Source: Alphaproteobacteria bacterium
GTDB taxonomy: Bacteria; Pseudomonadota; Alphaproteobacteria; DSM-16000; Inquilinaceae
Direction of reading: 5' to 3'
DNA: 64,000 nucleotides
Assembly: GCA_028277405.1 (NCBI GenBank)
Contig: JANQGH010000070.1
Span: 171,399-235,398 of the forward strand
The position numbers and the translations under genes are program-made. Of the stretch, positions 8,615 to 16,712 are shown piece after piece (position 1 is the first letter of the stretch; every line of letters begins with the position of its first letter). The notes under the pieces are model-generated. The model saw nothing but the letters and a program-made list of their open reading frames with translations, was not told the origin of the DNA and did not search any database.

Positions 8615-9525
8615 CCATCGCCTTTCTGGCGCTGGCGCCGATCTTCGCCCTGATTATTCTCGGTGCCCTGCTACGCCGCACGGCATTCGTACCCGACAGT
8701 TTCTGGCCGGCCGCCGAGAAATCTATCTACTACCTGTTCTTCCCCTGCCTGTTGTTCAGCGAGCTGGCGACGGCCGACATCGATCTCGGTGCCCTCTTGC
8801 CAATGGGCCTGTCGATGATGGGGGCGGTGCTGGTGATGGGGATCCTGCTGCTGGGTCTTCATCAGGTCTGGCGGCTGCCCGGCCCGCCCTTTTCCTCCAT
8901 TTTTCAAGGCGGTATCCGGCCGAACTCCTATGTCGGTTTGGCGGCTGCCTTCGGCATGTTCGGCCAGCAGGGCGTGGCGCTGGTTGCAATTGGCATCTCC
9001 TTCGTCGTGCCGACAGTGAACATTCTGGCCGTCGCCGTCCTCGTCCGGCATGGCGCAAGCGGCAAGGTGCGCGGCATGGACGTGGTGCGCGGCATCGTCA
9101 CCAATCCGCTGATCCTTGCCGTCGTCGCCGGCGTGCTTTGGAACCTCACCGAACTGCCACTGCCGCCGGTGATCGAGACCATGCTGGAGATCCTCGGCCG
9201 CGCGTCCCTGCCCCTCGGGCTGTTGGCCGTCGGCGCGGGGCTCGATCTCGGCGCCGTGACGCAAGCCCGCTATCGGGTGGCCGCCAGCTCGGCGGTCAAG
9301 CTGCTGGCCGTGCCCGCCTTGACCGCCGGCCTTTGCCTGGTGCTGGGCGTAGGCGGCATGGCGGCGGCAGTGGCCGTGCTCTACAACGGATTGCCGACAT
9401 CCGCGTCATCCTACGTGCTGGCGCGCCAGATGGGCGGCGACGCGACCATGATGGCCGGCATCATCACCCTGACTACACTCGCTGCCATCGTCACCATCCC
9501 TATCGTTCTGGCTCTCGCCCCATGA
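8611..9525 (+). CDS. AEC-family (auxin efflux carrier) permease
   Basis: A 304-residue inner-membrane protein with about ten hydrophobic segments in two five-helix halves. The N-terminal FLALAPIFALIILGALLRR and internal GGIRPNSYVGLA fit AEC transporters (malate/malonate MdcF type). The C-terminal half holds VLYNGLPTSASSYVLARQMG, the conserved proline-containing broken helix of this family. It is translationally coupled to ruvX through a 4-bp overlap and precedes a CoA-transferase gene, so it may carry an organic acid; the substrate is not determinable here. Confidence 0.88.
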   Translation: MTIAFLALAPIFALIILGALLRRTAFVPDSFWPAAEKSIYYLFFPCLLFSELATADIDLGALLPMGLSMMGAVLVMGILLLGLHQVWRLPGPPFSSIFQGGIRPNSYVGLAAAFGMFGQQGVALVAIGISFVVPTVNILAVAVLVRHGASGKVRGMDVVRGIVTNPLILAVVAGVLWNLTELPLPPVIETMLEILGRASLPLGLLAVGAGLDLGAVTQARYRVAASSAVKLLAVPALTAGLCLVLGVGGMAAAVAVLYNGLPTSASSYVLARQMGGDATMMAGIITLTTLAAIVTIPIVLALAP

Positions 9526-9550
9526 CCGAACCCGCAACATTGGACTTGCC

Positions 9551-10738
9551 ATGACACCCTTGCCGCCCGGCGCGCTCGACGGATTGCGCGTTCTCGACCT
9601 GACCCGCGTGCTGGCCGGCCCCAGCGCGACGCAGATCCTCGGCGATCTCGGCGCCGACGTGGTCAAGGTCGAACGGCCCGGCGTCGGCGACGACACAAGA
9701 CGCTGGGGACCACCCTATCTGCGCGACGATGACGGCAACGAGACGACGGAGAGCGCCTATTACCTGAGCGCCAACCGCAACAAGCGCTCGCTGGCGCTCG
9801 ATTTCACCACCCAAGATGGCCTGCAGACCTTGAAGCGGCTGATCGCAAAGGCCGATGTGCTGGTGGAGAACTTCAAGGTCGGCGATCTGGAGCGTCGCGG
9901 GCTGTCTTACAGTGATTTATCAGATGAATTTCCTGGTCTAATTTATTGTTCTATAACCGGTTTCGGCCAGACAGGCCCTTATGCGGAGCGTGCCGGCTAT
10001 GACTTTCTGATCCAGGGCATGGGCGGCATCATGGCGCTGACCGGCGAGCCTGAGGGGGAGCCGATGAAGGTCGGCGTCGCCATCGCCGATCTGATGGCCG
10101 GCATGTATACGGCCGTCAGCATCCTGGCGGCGCTGAACTATCGCCATCGCACGGGCAAGGGCCAGCACATCGACATCTCGCTGCTGGACTGTCAGGTCGC
10201 GTGGCTGAGCAACGCCGGCCAGTACTACCTCACCTCCGGCGAGCCGACCCCGCGCCTGGGCAACGCCCATCCGATGATCGTGCCTTACCAGGTGTTCGCC
10301 ACATCGGACGGCCATCTGATCCTTGCGGTCGGCAACCACGAGCAGTTCCGCCGCTTCTGCGAGGTTGCCGGCCGGCCGGAACTAGCCGACGACCCGCGCT
10401 TTGCCGACAATGCCGATCGCGTGAGGTACCGAGACGAACTGGTGCCGATCGTGGCCGACCTGATCGCGGGTCGCCCGCGCGACTGGTGGCTCGACGCCCT
10501 GAAGGCAAAGGGTGTGCCCTGCGGGCCGATCAACACCATGGCGCAGGTCTTCGCCGACCCGCAGGTCCAAGCGCGCGCGATGGCGATCGAAATGCAGCAT
10601 CCCTTGTCGTCGACGCCGACAAAGCTGATCGGCAGCCCGCTGAAACTGTCCGAAACACCGCCCTCCTACCGCCGCGCACCGCCGGCCTGCGGCGCGGATA
10701 GCGAAGCCGTCCTGACGGATTGGCTGGGCGACACCTAG
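9551..10738 (+). CDS. Family III (CaiB/BaiF) CoA-transferase
   Basis: A 395-residue class III acyl-CoA transferase. It opens with LDGLRVLDLTRVLAGPSATQ, has VVKVERPGVGDDTR, LVENFKVGDLERRGL and YCSITGFGQTGPYAERAGYD, and Asp in GVAIADLMAGMYTAVSILAAL is the expected nucleophilic aspartate. The C-terminal VPCGPINTMAQVFADPQVQ is also typical. The enzyme moves CoA between carboxylic acids, substrate unknown. It lies 25 bp behind the AEC permease and may be in one transcript with it. Its stop codon overlaps the stop of the convergent DMT gene within CTAG (10735-10738). Confidence 0.93.
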   Translation: MTPLPPGALDGLRVLDLTRVLAGPSATQILGDLGADVVKVERPGVGDDTRRWGPPYLRDDDGNETTESAYYLSANRNKRSLALDFTTQDGLQTLKRLIAKADVLVENFKVGDLERRGLSYSDLSDEFPGLIYCSITGFGQTGPYAERAGYDFLIQGMGGIMALTGEPEGEPMKVGVAIADLMAGMYTAVSILAALNYRHRTGKGQHIDISLLDCQVAWLSNAGQYYLTSGEPTPRLGNAHPMIVPYQVFATSDGHLILAVGNHEQFRRFCEVAGRPELADDPRFADNADRVRYRDELVPIVADLIAGRPRDWWLDALKAKGVPCGPINTMAQVFADPQVQARAMAIEMQHPLSSTPTKLIGSPLKLSETPPSYRRAPPACGADSEAVLTDWLGDT

Positions 10739-11619
10739 TGAGGGTGGTGGCCCGTCGGGACCCTGCTGAGCCGGATGATCAGAACGCTGGCGACGATGAC
10801 CATGATGCTGCCCCAGATCACGAGATTCGTTGGCACGCGGTCGAACACGATCCAGTCCAGCAGCGCGGAAAAAACGATCGTGGTGTAGCCGAACGGCGCG
10901 ACGACGTAGGCGGGCGCCTGCTGAAAGCCCATCAGCAGCAGCATCGACGACCCCACCATGATCACGCCGGCCAGGCCGGTGTAGAGCCAGCTCTCAAGCG
11001 GCACCGGCTGCCAGCTAAGGAACGCCGGGATGAAAAGCAGCACGATGGCGGTGGTGTAGATGTAGCAGAGGATCCGATGCACCGGCTCGTGCACCTCGCC
11101 GAGCCGGCGCGAGAGGATGCTTTGAAAGGCGAACAGGATCCCGTTTGCCAAGGCAAAGACGTAGCCGATGGCTAAATGCGTCACACCCGGGTGAAGCACG
11201 AGCGCCATGCCGGCGAAGCCGAGGATGATGCCGAACCACAGCCTCTGTGGCATGGCTTCGCGCCAGAACAGCCAAAGCAGTAGGGGCACCCAAAGCGGCG
11301 CGGCCTCGCGCATCAAATTCGCCTCGACCAGGGAGATGCTGCCAAGCGCCAGGAACAGGGTCGTGATTTGGAGCGTGCCGATGACCGCTCGGGACATCAT
11401 CAATCGCGGATGCTGGGTCGCAAGGAAGCCCATGCCACCCCGGACAAGCGCGATCGGGATGAGAATCAGCCAGCCAGTGACGAATGTGCCGTAGGTGACC
11501 AGCAACTGAGGCGCATTCGCCGCCGCCAACTGAACGCACAACCCCATCGCGGCGAAGAACGCGCTGGAGACAACGACGTAAAGGGCGCCAAGCGCCGGTC
11601 GGTTGGTGGGAGCGCTCAC
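10735..11619 (-). CDS. EamA/DMT-superfamily membrane exporter
   Basis: A 294-residue protein with ten predicted membrane segments in two EamA repeats; GLAGVIMVGSSMLLLMGFQQ and FGYTTIVFSALLDWIVFD mark the second. These proteins export metabolites or take up nucleotide sugars and amines. The GTG at 11619 was chosen because the upstream zinc-ribbon gene stops at 11616-11618, giving a GTGA coupled start, and because the membrane part begins soon after; the longer frame upstream lies inside that gene. It is convergent with the CoA-transferase gene. Confidence 0.85.
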   Translation of the reverse strand: MSAPTNRPALGALYVVVSSAFFAAMGLCVQLAAANAPQLLVTYGTFVTGWLILIPIALVRGGMGFLATQHPRLMMSRAVIGTLQITTLFLALGSISLVEANLMREAAPLWVPLLLWLFWREAMPQRLWFGIILGFAGMALVLHPGVTHLAIGYVFALANGILFAFQSILSRRLGEVHEPVHRILCYIYTTAIVLLFIPAFLSWQPVPLESWLYTGLAGVIMVGSSMLLLMGFQQAPAYVVAPFGYTTIVFSALLDWIVFDRVPTNLVIWGSIMVIVASVLIIRLSRVPTGHHPH

Positions 11620-12797
11620 CCCGCCCAAGGCACCGCGGAGACCAGAAAGCCGATCACGCCCGCGCCCAGCATCATCGCCGTGGTCCCGGCGATCAGCTTC
11701 CACAGCGAGAACGGGCGCTCGCCATAGGCCTTGGCGGTGTGGCCGTTGACCGAGAGGCGATAGGTCTTGCGGGCGAAGTCGTAGTGGGTGATCCAGACCG
11801 GCACCAGGATGTGCTTGAAGGTCTCCTTGGAGAACCTGGTGTAGGTCGAGTTGATGCGCTGGCGCTGGCCGCCGATGTCCCGCTTGATCCAGTCCGTGAT
11901 CACCGCGCGCATATAGACCTGCGCCTTGGCAAAGCCTTCCTTAAGCCCGATCAAATGGTTCTCGGCGCGAAAGCCGGCCAGGAACTCAGTCTGGTAGGTC
12001 TCCAGCTCGCGCAGCGGCCAGGGGGCCAGCGCGTCCTTGAACTCGGCCGAGACCGACTTGGAGCCGGAGACGATGACATCGTCGAAGCCGCCCGTCACGT
12101 TGCCGCTGACATTGGTCCACACCGTGCGCCGATTCTTGCCCGAGCCGACCCGCCGGCCGCGTGCGCCGGTGTAGTCGGTGTCGGTGTAAGCATCATAGGT
12201 CCAGAAGGGCACATAGATGCCGTGGAAATGGTCCGCCTTCGCCTCGTCAGCGATGTCGTTCGGGGCGAACCAGCGCGACTTCAGCCAATGGCGCATGGCC
12301 TCTTGCGCCTCCTGCTCGATCAGCTTGAAGGGCAATACGGCCTGCGGGACGATGCGCCGCTGCATGCGCACGTCGCCGACGATGGCGCCGTCGCAGAACG
12401 GGCAGATGCGCGAGTGTTCGTCGGGATGGAACTCGATCGAGGCGCCGCAGCCATTGCAGTCGATGGAGGGCGCCTCCTCCTCCGCCATCGCCCCGGTGTC
12501 CTTGCCCAGGTAGAAGTGATAGCAGTTCTCAAGCTGGGCCACCGCGTCGTCCACATGCGGGACCTCGGCCTCCGTCCCACAGTGCGCGCAGATCATGTTA
12601 GCCGTGCCGGGGTCGAAGCGCAGATCCGCACCGCAGCTTGGACAGGGGAAGAAACGGGTTGAGTGGCGCTGATCTTCGTCGGCCTGCTGCCGGTATTCCT
12701 TGCGGTGCAGCCGTTCGTCGATCCTACGGCCCCAGGGCCCGTGCTCTTTGGGCCTGGCCGGTGTCTCCGTTGCGGCCCCGATGTCTCCTTCTCTCAT
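11616..12797 (-). CDS. Zinc-ribbon membrane-anchored protein
   Basis: A 393-residue protein with two zinc ribbons near the N-terminus: CPSCG...CAHCG at about 52-73 and CNGCG...CPFCD at about 114-135. A beta-rich middle follows (GIYVPFWTYDAYTDTDYTG, VWTNVSGNVTGGFDDVIVSG), and a single membrane segment lies at about 370-390. Homologues are often labelled PriA-like zinc-finger proteins, but no helicase motif is present here. The true start may be an internal codon such as the one before CPSC. It sits just behind a 105-residue membrane protein and is coupled to the DMT gene. Function unknown. Confidence 0.75.
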   Translation of the reverse strand: MREGDIGAATETPARPKEHGPWGRRIDERLHRKEYRQQADEDQRHSTRFFPCPSCGADLRFDPGTANMICAHCGTEAEVPHVDDAVAQLENCYHFYLGKDTGAMAEEEAPSIDCNGCGASIEFHPDEHSRICPFCDGAIVGDVRMQRRIVPQAVLPFKLIEQEAQEAMRHWLKSRWFAPNDIADEAKADHFHGIYVPFWTYDAYTDTDYTGARGRRVGSGKNRRTVWTNVSGNVTGGFDDVIVSGSKSVSAEFKDALAPWPLRELETYQTEFLAGFRAENHLIGLKEGFAKAQVYMRAVITDWIKRDIGGQRQRINSTYTRFSKETFKHILVPVWITHYDFARKTYRLSVNGHTAKAYGERPFSLWKLIAGTTAMMLGAGVIGFLVSAVPWAG

Positions 12798-12815
12798 GTC
12801 CGCTGCCGCCTCACC

Positions 12816-13133
12816 TCAGTTGTCGGACAGGTGGCTCAGGATTTCGATGACCACCTGCAGCCGCACGGCGAGCGCGGTGAAGGCGAATTCGAGATCCTCG
12901 AACACGATCCAGTCGATGAAGAAGCTCCAGGCCGTCGCCGCCAGAACCGCCCAGATGATGAACCGGGCGAAGCCGGCCAGCCGCGACCGCTTGGTCAGGC
13001 TGTCGCCCTTGAATTCGTAGTGCCCTTCCAGCGCCAGGGTCAGCGTGCGCAGCACATAGACGCCCGTGGCGCCGAACAGGGTGGCAAACAGCGATGCGCT
13101 GATCGCGAAGCCGATATAGTCACCGGCGGACAT
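12816..13133 (-). CDS. Small membrane protein of unknown function
   Basis: A 105-residue protein with hydrophobic segments at about 7-28 and 56-75 and a moderately hydrophobic C-terminus (FAFTALAVRLQVVIEIL). No named family is recognised. It precedes the zinc-ribbon gene by 18 bp on the same strand and is divergent from pyrB, so it probably heads a three-gene unit with the zinc-ribbon and DMT genes. Confidence 0.7.
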   Translation of the reverse strand: MSAGDYIGFAISASLFATLFGATGVYVLRTLTLALEGHYEFKGDSLTKRSRLAGFARFIIWAVLAATAWSFFIDWIVFEDLEFAFTALAVRLQVVIEILSHLSDN

Positions 13134-13180
13134 TGAATGCGCAGCCTTGGTTCACTCAGCCCCCAACCCCAAACCCTTTA

Positions 13181-13205
13181 CAGCGGTACCGCTGACTTTA
13201 GCGGT
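13181..13205. promoter_or_regulatory. Overlapping palindromes upstream of pyrB
   Basis: A perfect 14-bp palindrome CAGCGGTACCGCTG (13181-13194) is followed by another AGCGGT (13200-13205), which can pair with the ACCGCT at 13188-13193. Two mutually exclusive hairpins or a protein operator are possible. The site lies about 110 bp before pyrB and 50 bp before the divergent membrane-protein gene. No role is proven. Confidence 0.4.
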
Positions 13206-13308
13206 CCTCTCCTTCGACCAGTCTACAAAGGGGCGTTAAAGTCGCGCTAGCGCCATCTTTCGCACCCGGGCGTGGTCAGGCGGCGCGGCGCGGCGTATCA
13301 TCGGGTTC

Positions 13309-14271
13309 ATGCCCGATTCCTCCGTGCCCGAACGCTTGCGACAACGTCACCTGCTGGCCATCAGCGATCTCAGCGAGGCGGAGATCACGTTGCTGCTGGA
13401 CTGCGCGGACAGCTATGTCGAGCAGAGCCGGCAGCCGGACAAGAAGTCGAGCCAGCTGCGCGGGCGCACCGTCATCAACCTGTTCTTCGAAAACTCGACC
13501 CGCACGCGGACTTCATTCGAGGTGGCGGGCAAGCGGCTGGGCGCCGACACCGTCAACATGTCGGTCGGCAGCAGTTCGATCAAGAAGGGCGAGACGTTGA
13601 TCGATACGGCACTGACCCTGAACGCCATGCATCCCGACGTGCTGATCGTGCGCCATCCGGAGTCCGGCGCCGTGGAACTCTTGTCGCAAAAGGTCTCCGC
13701 GGCCGTGATCAATGGCGGCGACGGCAGTCACGAACACCCGACCCAGGCCCTGCTCGACGCGCTGACCATCCGCCGCCGCGTCGGCCGCCTGGCCGGCCTG
13801 AAGGTCGCGATCTGCGGCGACATCATGCACAGCCGCGTCGCCCGGTCGAACATCCATCTTCTGAACATCATGGGCGCCCAGGTCCGCGCCATCGCGCCGC
13901 CGACCCTTCTGCCGCCGGCGATCGAACGCCTGGGCGTCGCCGTGTTCCACGACATGCGGGCGGGCCTGGAGGGTGCCGACATCGTGATGATGCTGCGTCT
14001 GCAGCTGGAGCGCATGCAGGGCAGTTTCGTGCCGTCGACACGCGAGTACTACCGCCTGTACGGCCTCGATCGAGACAAGCTGAGCGTGGCCAACCCGGAA
14101 GCGTTGATCATGCATCCGGGGCCGATGAACCGGGGTGTCGAGATCGACAGCGATGTCGCCGACGACATCAACCGCAGCGTCATCCTGGACCAGGTCGAAC
14201 TGGGCGTGGCCGTGCGCATGGCGTGCCTGGACCAGTTGACCCGTGTGCTCGATGCCGAGGGCGGGGACTAG
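13309..14271 (+). CDS. pyrB: Aspartate carbamoyltransferase catalytic subunit
   Basis: The 320-residue ATCase catalytic chain joins carbamoyl phosphate and aspartate in pyrimidine synthesis. It shows the carbamoyl-phosphate loop [13 protein letters not shown] with Ser63-Thr-Arg-Thr66, [11 protein letters not shown], and [11 protein letters not shown] near the C-terminus. No pyrI regulatory gene is adjacent. It is followed after 2 bp by the dihydroorotase homologue lacking zinc ligands; that pairing is the hallmark of class A ATCase complexes, where an inactive PyrC-like chain is structural. Confidence 0.96.
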   Translation: MPDSSVPERLRQRHLLAISDLSEAEITLLLDCADSYVEQSRQPDKKSSQLRGRTVINLFFENSTRTRTSFEVAGKRLGADTVNMSVGSSSIKKGETLIDTALTLNAMHPDVLIVRHPESGAVELLSQKVSAAVINGGDGSHEHPTQALLDALTIRRRVGRLAGLKVAICGDIMHSRVARSNIHLLNIMGAQVRAIAPPTLLPPAIERLGVAVFHDMRAGLEGADIVMMLRLQLERMQGSFVPSTREYYRLYGLDRDKLSVANPEALIMHPGPMNRGVEIDSDVADDINRSVILDQVELGVAVRMACLDQLTRVLDAEGGD

Positions 14272-14273
14272 CC

Positions 14274-15569
14274 ATGGCGCGTGCTTATCTGAACGCCCGG
14301 CTGCTGGACCCCGCAAGCGGCCTCGACACGGTCGGCGGCTTGATCGTCAAGGATGGGGTAATCGCGGATTTGGGGCCGTCGGTTACCGCCGACGCTCTGG
14401 CCGACGACATGTCCAAGATCGACTGCGGTGGCGCCTGCCTGGCACCTGGACTGGTCGACATCCGCGTGCGCGTCGGCGAACCGGGCGAAGCACACAAGGA
14501 GACGATCGCCAGCGCCTCGGCGGCAGCGGCGGCCGGCGGCGTCACGGCGCTGGCCTGCCTGCCGGACGGGCCGGAGCCGATCGACCGGCGGGCGGGGCTG
14601 GAATATGTCGCCAGGCGCGCGCGGGAGATCAAGAGCACCAAGATCTTTGCCTATGCCTGCGTCACCAGGGGCGCGGAGGGTCGTGAACTGGCCGAAATGG
14701 GCCTCTTGGCGGAGGCCGGCGCGGTCGCCTTTTCCGACGGGCGCCATGCCGTGGCCGATGCGCTGGTGATGAGCCGGGCACTGGCCTACGCCGGGGCCTT
14801 GGGCAAGACCATCGTCCAGCACCCGGAGGAACCGCGCCTGGCCTCGGAAGGCGTCATGAACGCCGGCGAGATCGCCACGCGTCTCGGCCTCTCGGGCATT
14901 CCGCGCCAGGCGGAACCGATCATGATCGAGCGCGATCTGCGCCTGGTGGAACTGACCGGCGCACGCTACCACGTCGCCCATGTCTCGACGGCCGAGAGTG
15001 TCGAGATCTTGCGCCACGCGAAACGCCGAGGGCTGCCGGTCACTTGCGACACGGCACCGCCCTACTTCGCCCTGACAGAGGTCGACGTCGGCGACTACCG
15101 CACCTTCGCGCGCCTCTCCCCACCGCTGCGCGGCGACGCCGACCGACAGGCGGTGGTCGAGGGCGTGGCCGACGGCACCATCGACATCATCGCCAGCGAT
15201 CACTGGCCGCAGGACGTCGAATCCAAGCGCCTGCCCTTTGCGCTGGCCGAACCGGGCATCGTAGGACTTGAGACTTTGCTGCCCTTGACGCTGGAGCTGG
15301 TGCATCGCGGGCAAGTGCCGCTGATGCAGGCCTTGGCCGCCCTCACCTGCCGGCCGGCCGATTTGATCGGCCACAAGCTCGGTCGGTTGGCCAAGGGCGC
15401 GCCGGCCGACCTGGTCCTGTTCGACCTCGACCGGCCGGGGCGCATCGAGGTCGATCGCTTCCGTTCGAAATCGAAGAACTCGCCCTTCGACGGTCGTCCG
15501 GTCAGCGGTGCGGTGCTCGCCACGATCGTTGACGGCCGGCCCGTGTATCAGGCCGAAGACTTCGGCTGA
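14274..15569 (+). CDS. pyrC: Dihydroorotase homologue lacking zinc ligands
   Basis: A 431-residue amidohydrolase-fold protein in the pyrC position. The metal-binding HxH motif is altered: family DPHVHLREPG reads DIRVRVGEPG here, so both His ligands (residues 64 and 66) are Arg and the substrate Arg (68) is Gly. Later motifs partly remain (HVAHVST, ASDHWP). It is therefore probably a non-catalytic partner of PyrB, as known for Pseudomonas-type PyrC', and a working dihydroorotase should exist elsewhere. The ATG at 14274 follows the pyrB stop by 2 bp; the open frame extending back through pyrB is a shadow. Confidence 0.9.
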   Translation: MARAYLNARLLDPASGLDTVGGLIVKDGVIADLGPSVTADALADDMSKIDCGGACLAPGLVDIRVRVGEPGEAHKETIASASAAAAAGGVTALACLPDGPEPIDRRAGLEYVARRAREIKSTKIFAYACVTRGAEGRELAEMGLLAEAGAVAFSDGRHAVADALVMSRALAYAGALGKTIVQHPEEPRLASEGVMNAGEIATRLGLSGIPRQAEPIMIERDLRLVELTGARYHVAHVSTAESVEILRHAKRRGLPVTCDTAPPYFALTEVDVGDYRTFARLSPPLRGDADRQAVVEGVADGTIDIIASDHWPQDVESKRLPFALAEPGIVGLETLLPLTLELVHRGQVPLMQALAALTCRPADLIGHKLGRLAKGAPADLVLFDLDRPGRIEVDRFRSKSKNSPFDGRPVSGAVLATIVDGRPVYQAEDFG

Positions 15570-15581
15570 GGAGGCGACGCG

Positions 15582-16259
15582 ATGCCCGATCCGATAAGCT
15601 GGGAGTTTGCGTGGCCGTTCCTGCTCGGCGCTTTGGTGGGCGGCTATCTGCTGGGCTCCATCCCGTTCGGCCTGGTGCTGACCCGCATCGCCGGCTATGG
15701 CGATGTGCGCAAAATCGGCTCCGGCAATATCGGTGCCACGAACGTGCTGCGCACCGGCAACAAGCTGCTGGCGCTGGCAACGTTGCTGCTGGACGGCGGC
15801 AAGGGAGCCGTTGCGGTTCTGATCGCCCAGATCTATGGCAGCGATCCCGCCTTAATGGCCGCTGCCGGTGCCTTGCTGGGGCACCTGTTTCCCGTCTGGC
15901 TGGGCTTTCGCGGCGGCAAGGGCATGGCCACGGCGCTGGGCATCCTGCTGGCGATCAGCCCCCTTGTTGGCGCGCTTTGCTGCCTGACCTGGCTGCTGGT
16001 GGCGGTGGTATTCCGCTATTCTTCGCTCGCATCGCTCGCGGCAATCGCACTCGCCCCGGTCTATGCCTGGCTCTTGTCGATGCGCCCGCTTTACGAGCCG
16101 CTGCGTGAGTTCGGGCTGCCGCACGCCGTTCTGGCCGACCCGCAGCGGGCCCAGCTCTTCCTCTTCATCGCGATCCTGGTCTGGATTCGCCATTACCAGA
16201 ACATCAGGCGGCTGTTGACCGGCAGGGAATCGAAAATCGGCGAGAAGAAGGCCGGATGA
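15582..16259 (+). CDS. plsY: Acyl-phosphate:glycerol-3-phosphate acyltransferase
   Basis: A 225-residue inner-membrane enzyme that makes lysophosphatidate from acyl-phosphate, the first acylation step in phospholipid synthesis. PlsY motifs are clear: GSIPFGLVLTR, KIGSGNIGATNVLR, and GFRGGKGMATALG, within five to six membrane helices. It follows the pyrC-like gene by 12 bp in the usual alphaproteobacterial order. Its stop overlaps the next start by 4 bp, so the dehydrogenase small subunit is coupled to it. Confidence 0.95.
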   Translation: MPDPISWEFAWPFLLGALVGGYLLGSIPFGLVLTRIAGYGDVRKIGSGNIGATNVLRTGNKLLALATLLLDGGKGAVAVLIAQIYGSDPALMAAAGALLGHLFPVWLGFRGGKGMATALGILLAISPLVGALCCLTWLLVAVVFRYSSLASLAAIALAPVYAWLLSMRPLYEPLREFGLPHAVLADPQRAQLFLFIAILVWIRHYQNIRRLLTGRESKIGEKKAG

Positions 16260-16690
16260 CGGTTCGCGCCAGCCCCACACGAAGACAAGTCATCCTCGCC
16301 AGCGTCGCGACGGGCGCCTTGCTGGTCGCGCCGCCCGCAAAGGCGCAGGTTGCGCTCGCGGACTTCATGGCGCTCTCGCAGCAACTGGCGGGGCCATGGG
16401 ACCTCGATCCCGACATCGGTGCGACCTATCTGCGCGCGCTGACGGCGGACCCGACGACGCGCGCCACGCTGGACAGCTTGATCGACCAGGGCGACGACGG
16501 TTCCGACGCCATCGCCGACCTGAAGCGCACGATCCTCAAACAATGGTACCTCGGCACCTATGAAGAAGATGGCCAGCCGGCCGTGGCGACCTTCGAACGC
16601 GCCTTGATGTGGCGGGCGCTTGGTTTCGAGCAGCCGATCGGCACCTGTCGCGGGTTGACCGGCTATTGGTCCGAGCCGCCGACGAACTGA
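16256..16690 (+). CDS. Small subunit of FAD dehydrogenase (Tat-exported)
   Basis: A 144-residue protein with a twin-arginine-type signal (SPTRRQVILASVATGALL, cut near PPAKA). The mature part resembles the gamma chain of membrane FAD sugar/alcohol dehydrogenases: FMALSQQLAGPWDLDP, LKRTILKQWYLGTYE and the closing ALGFEQPIGTCRGLTGYWSEP. In known complexes the signal-less catalytic chain is carried through Tat bound to this subunit. The GMC catalytic gene starts 22 bp downstream. It overlaps plsY by 4 bp. Confidence 0.82.
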   Translation: MTVRASPTRRQVILASVATGALLVAPPAKAQVALADFMALSQQLAGPWDLDPDIGATYLRALTADPTTRATLDSLIDQGDDGSDAIADLKRTILKQWYLGTYEEDGQPAVATFERALMWRALGFEQPIGTCRGLTGYWSEPPTN

Positions 16691-16712
16691 CCGGGAGGCG
16701 ACGATAACCGCC

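Noticed and set aside
13272..14273. A single 765-codon frame spanning pyrB and the pyrC-like gene
   Set aside because: The upstream part is an out-of-frame shadow of pyrB; PyrB itself is read in another frame with all its motifs, and the dihydroorotase homologue starts cleanly at 14274.
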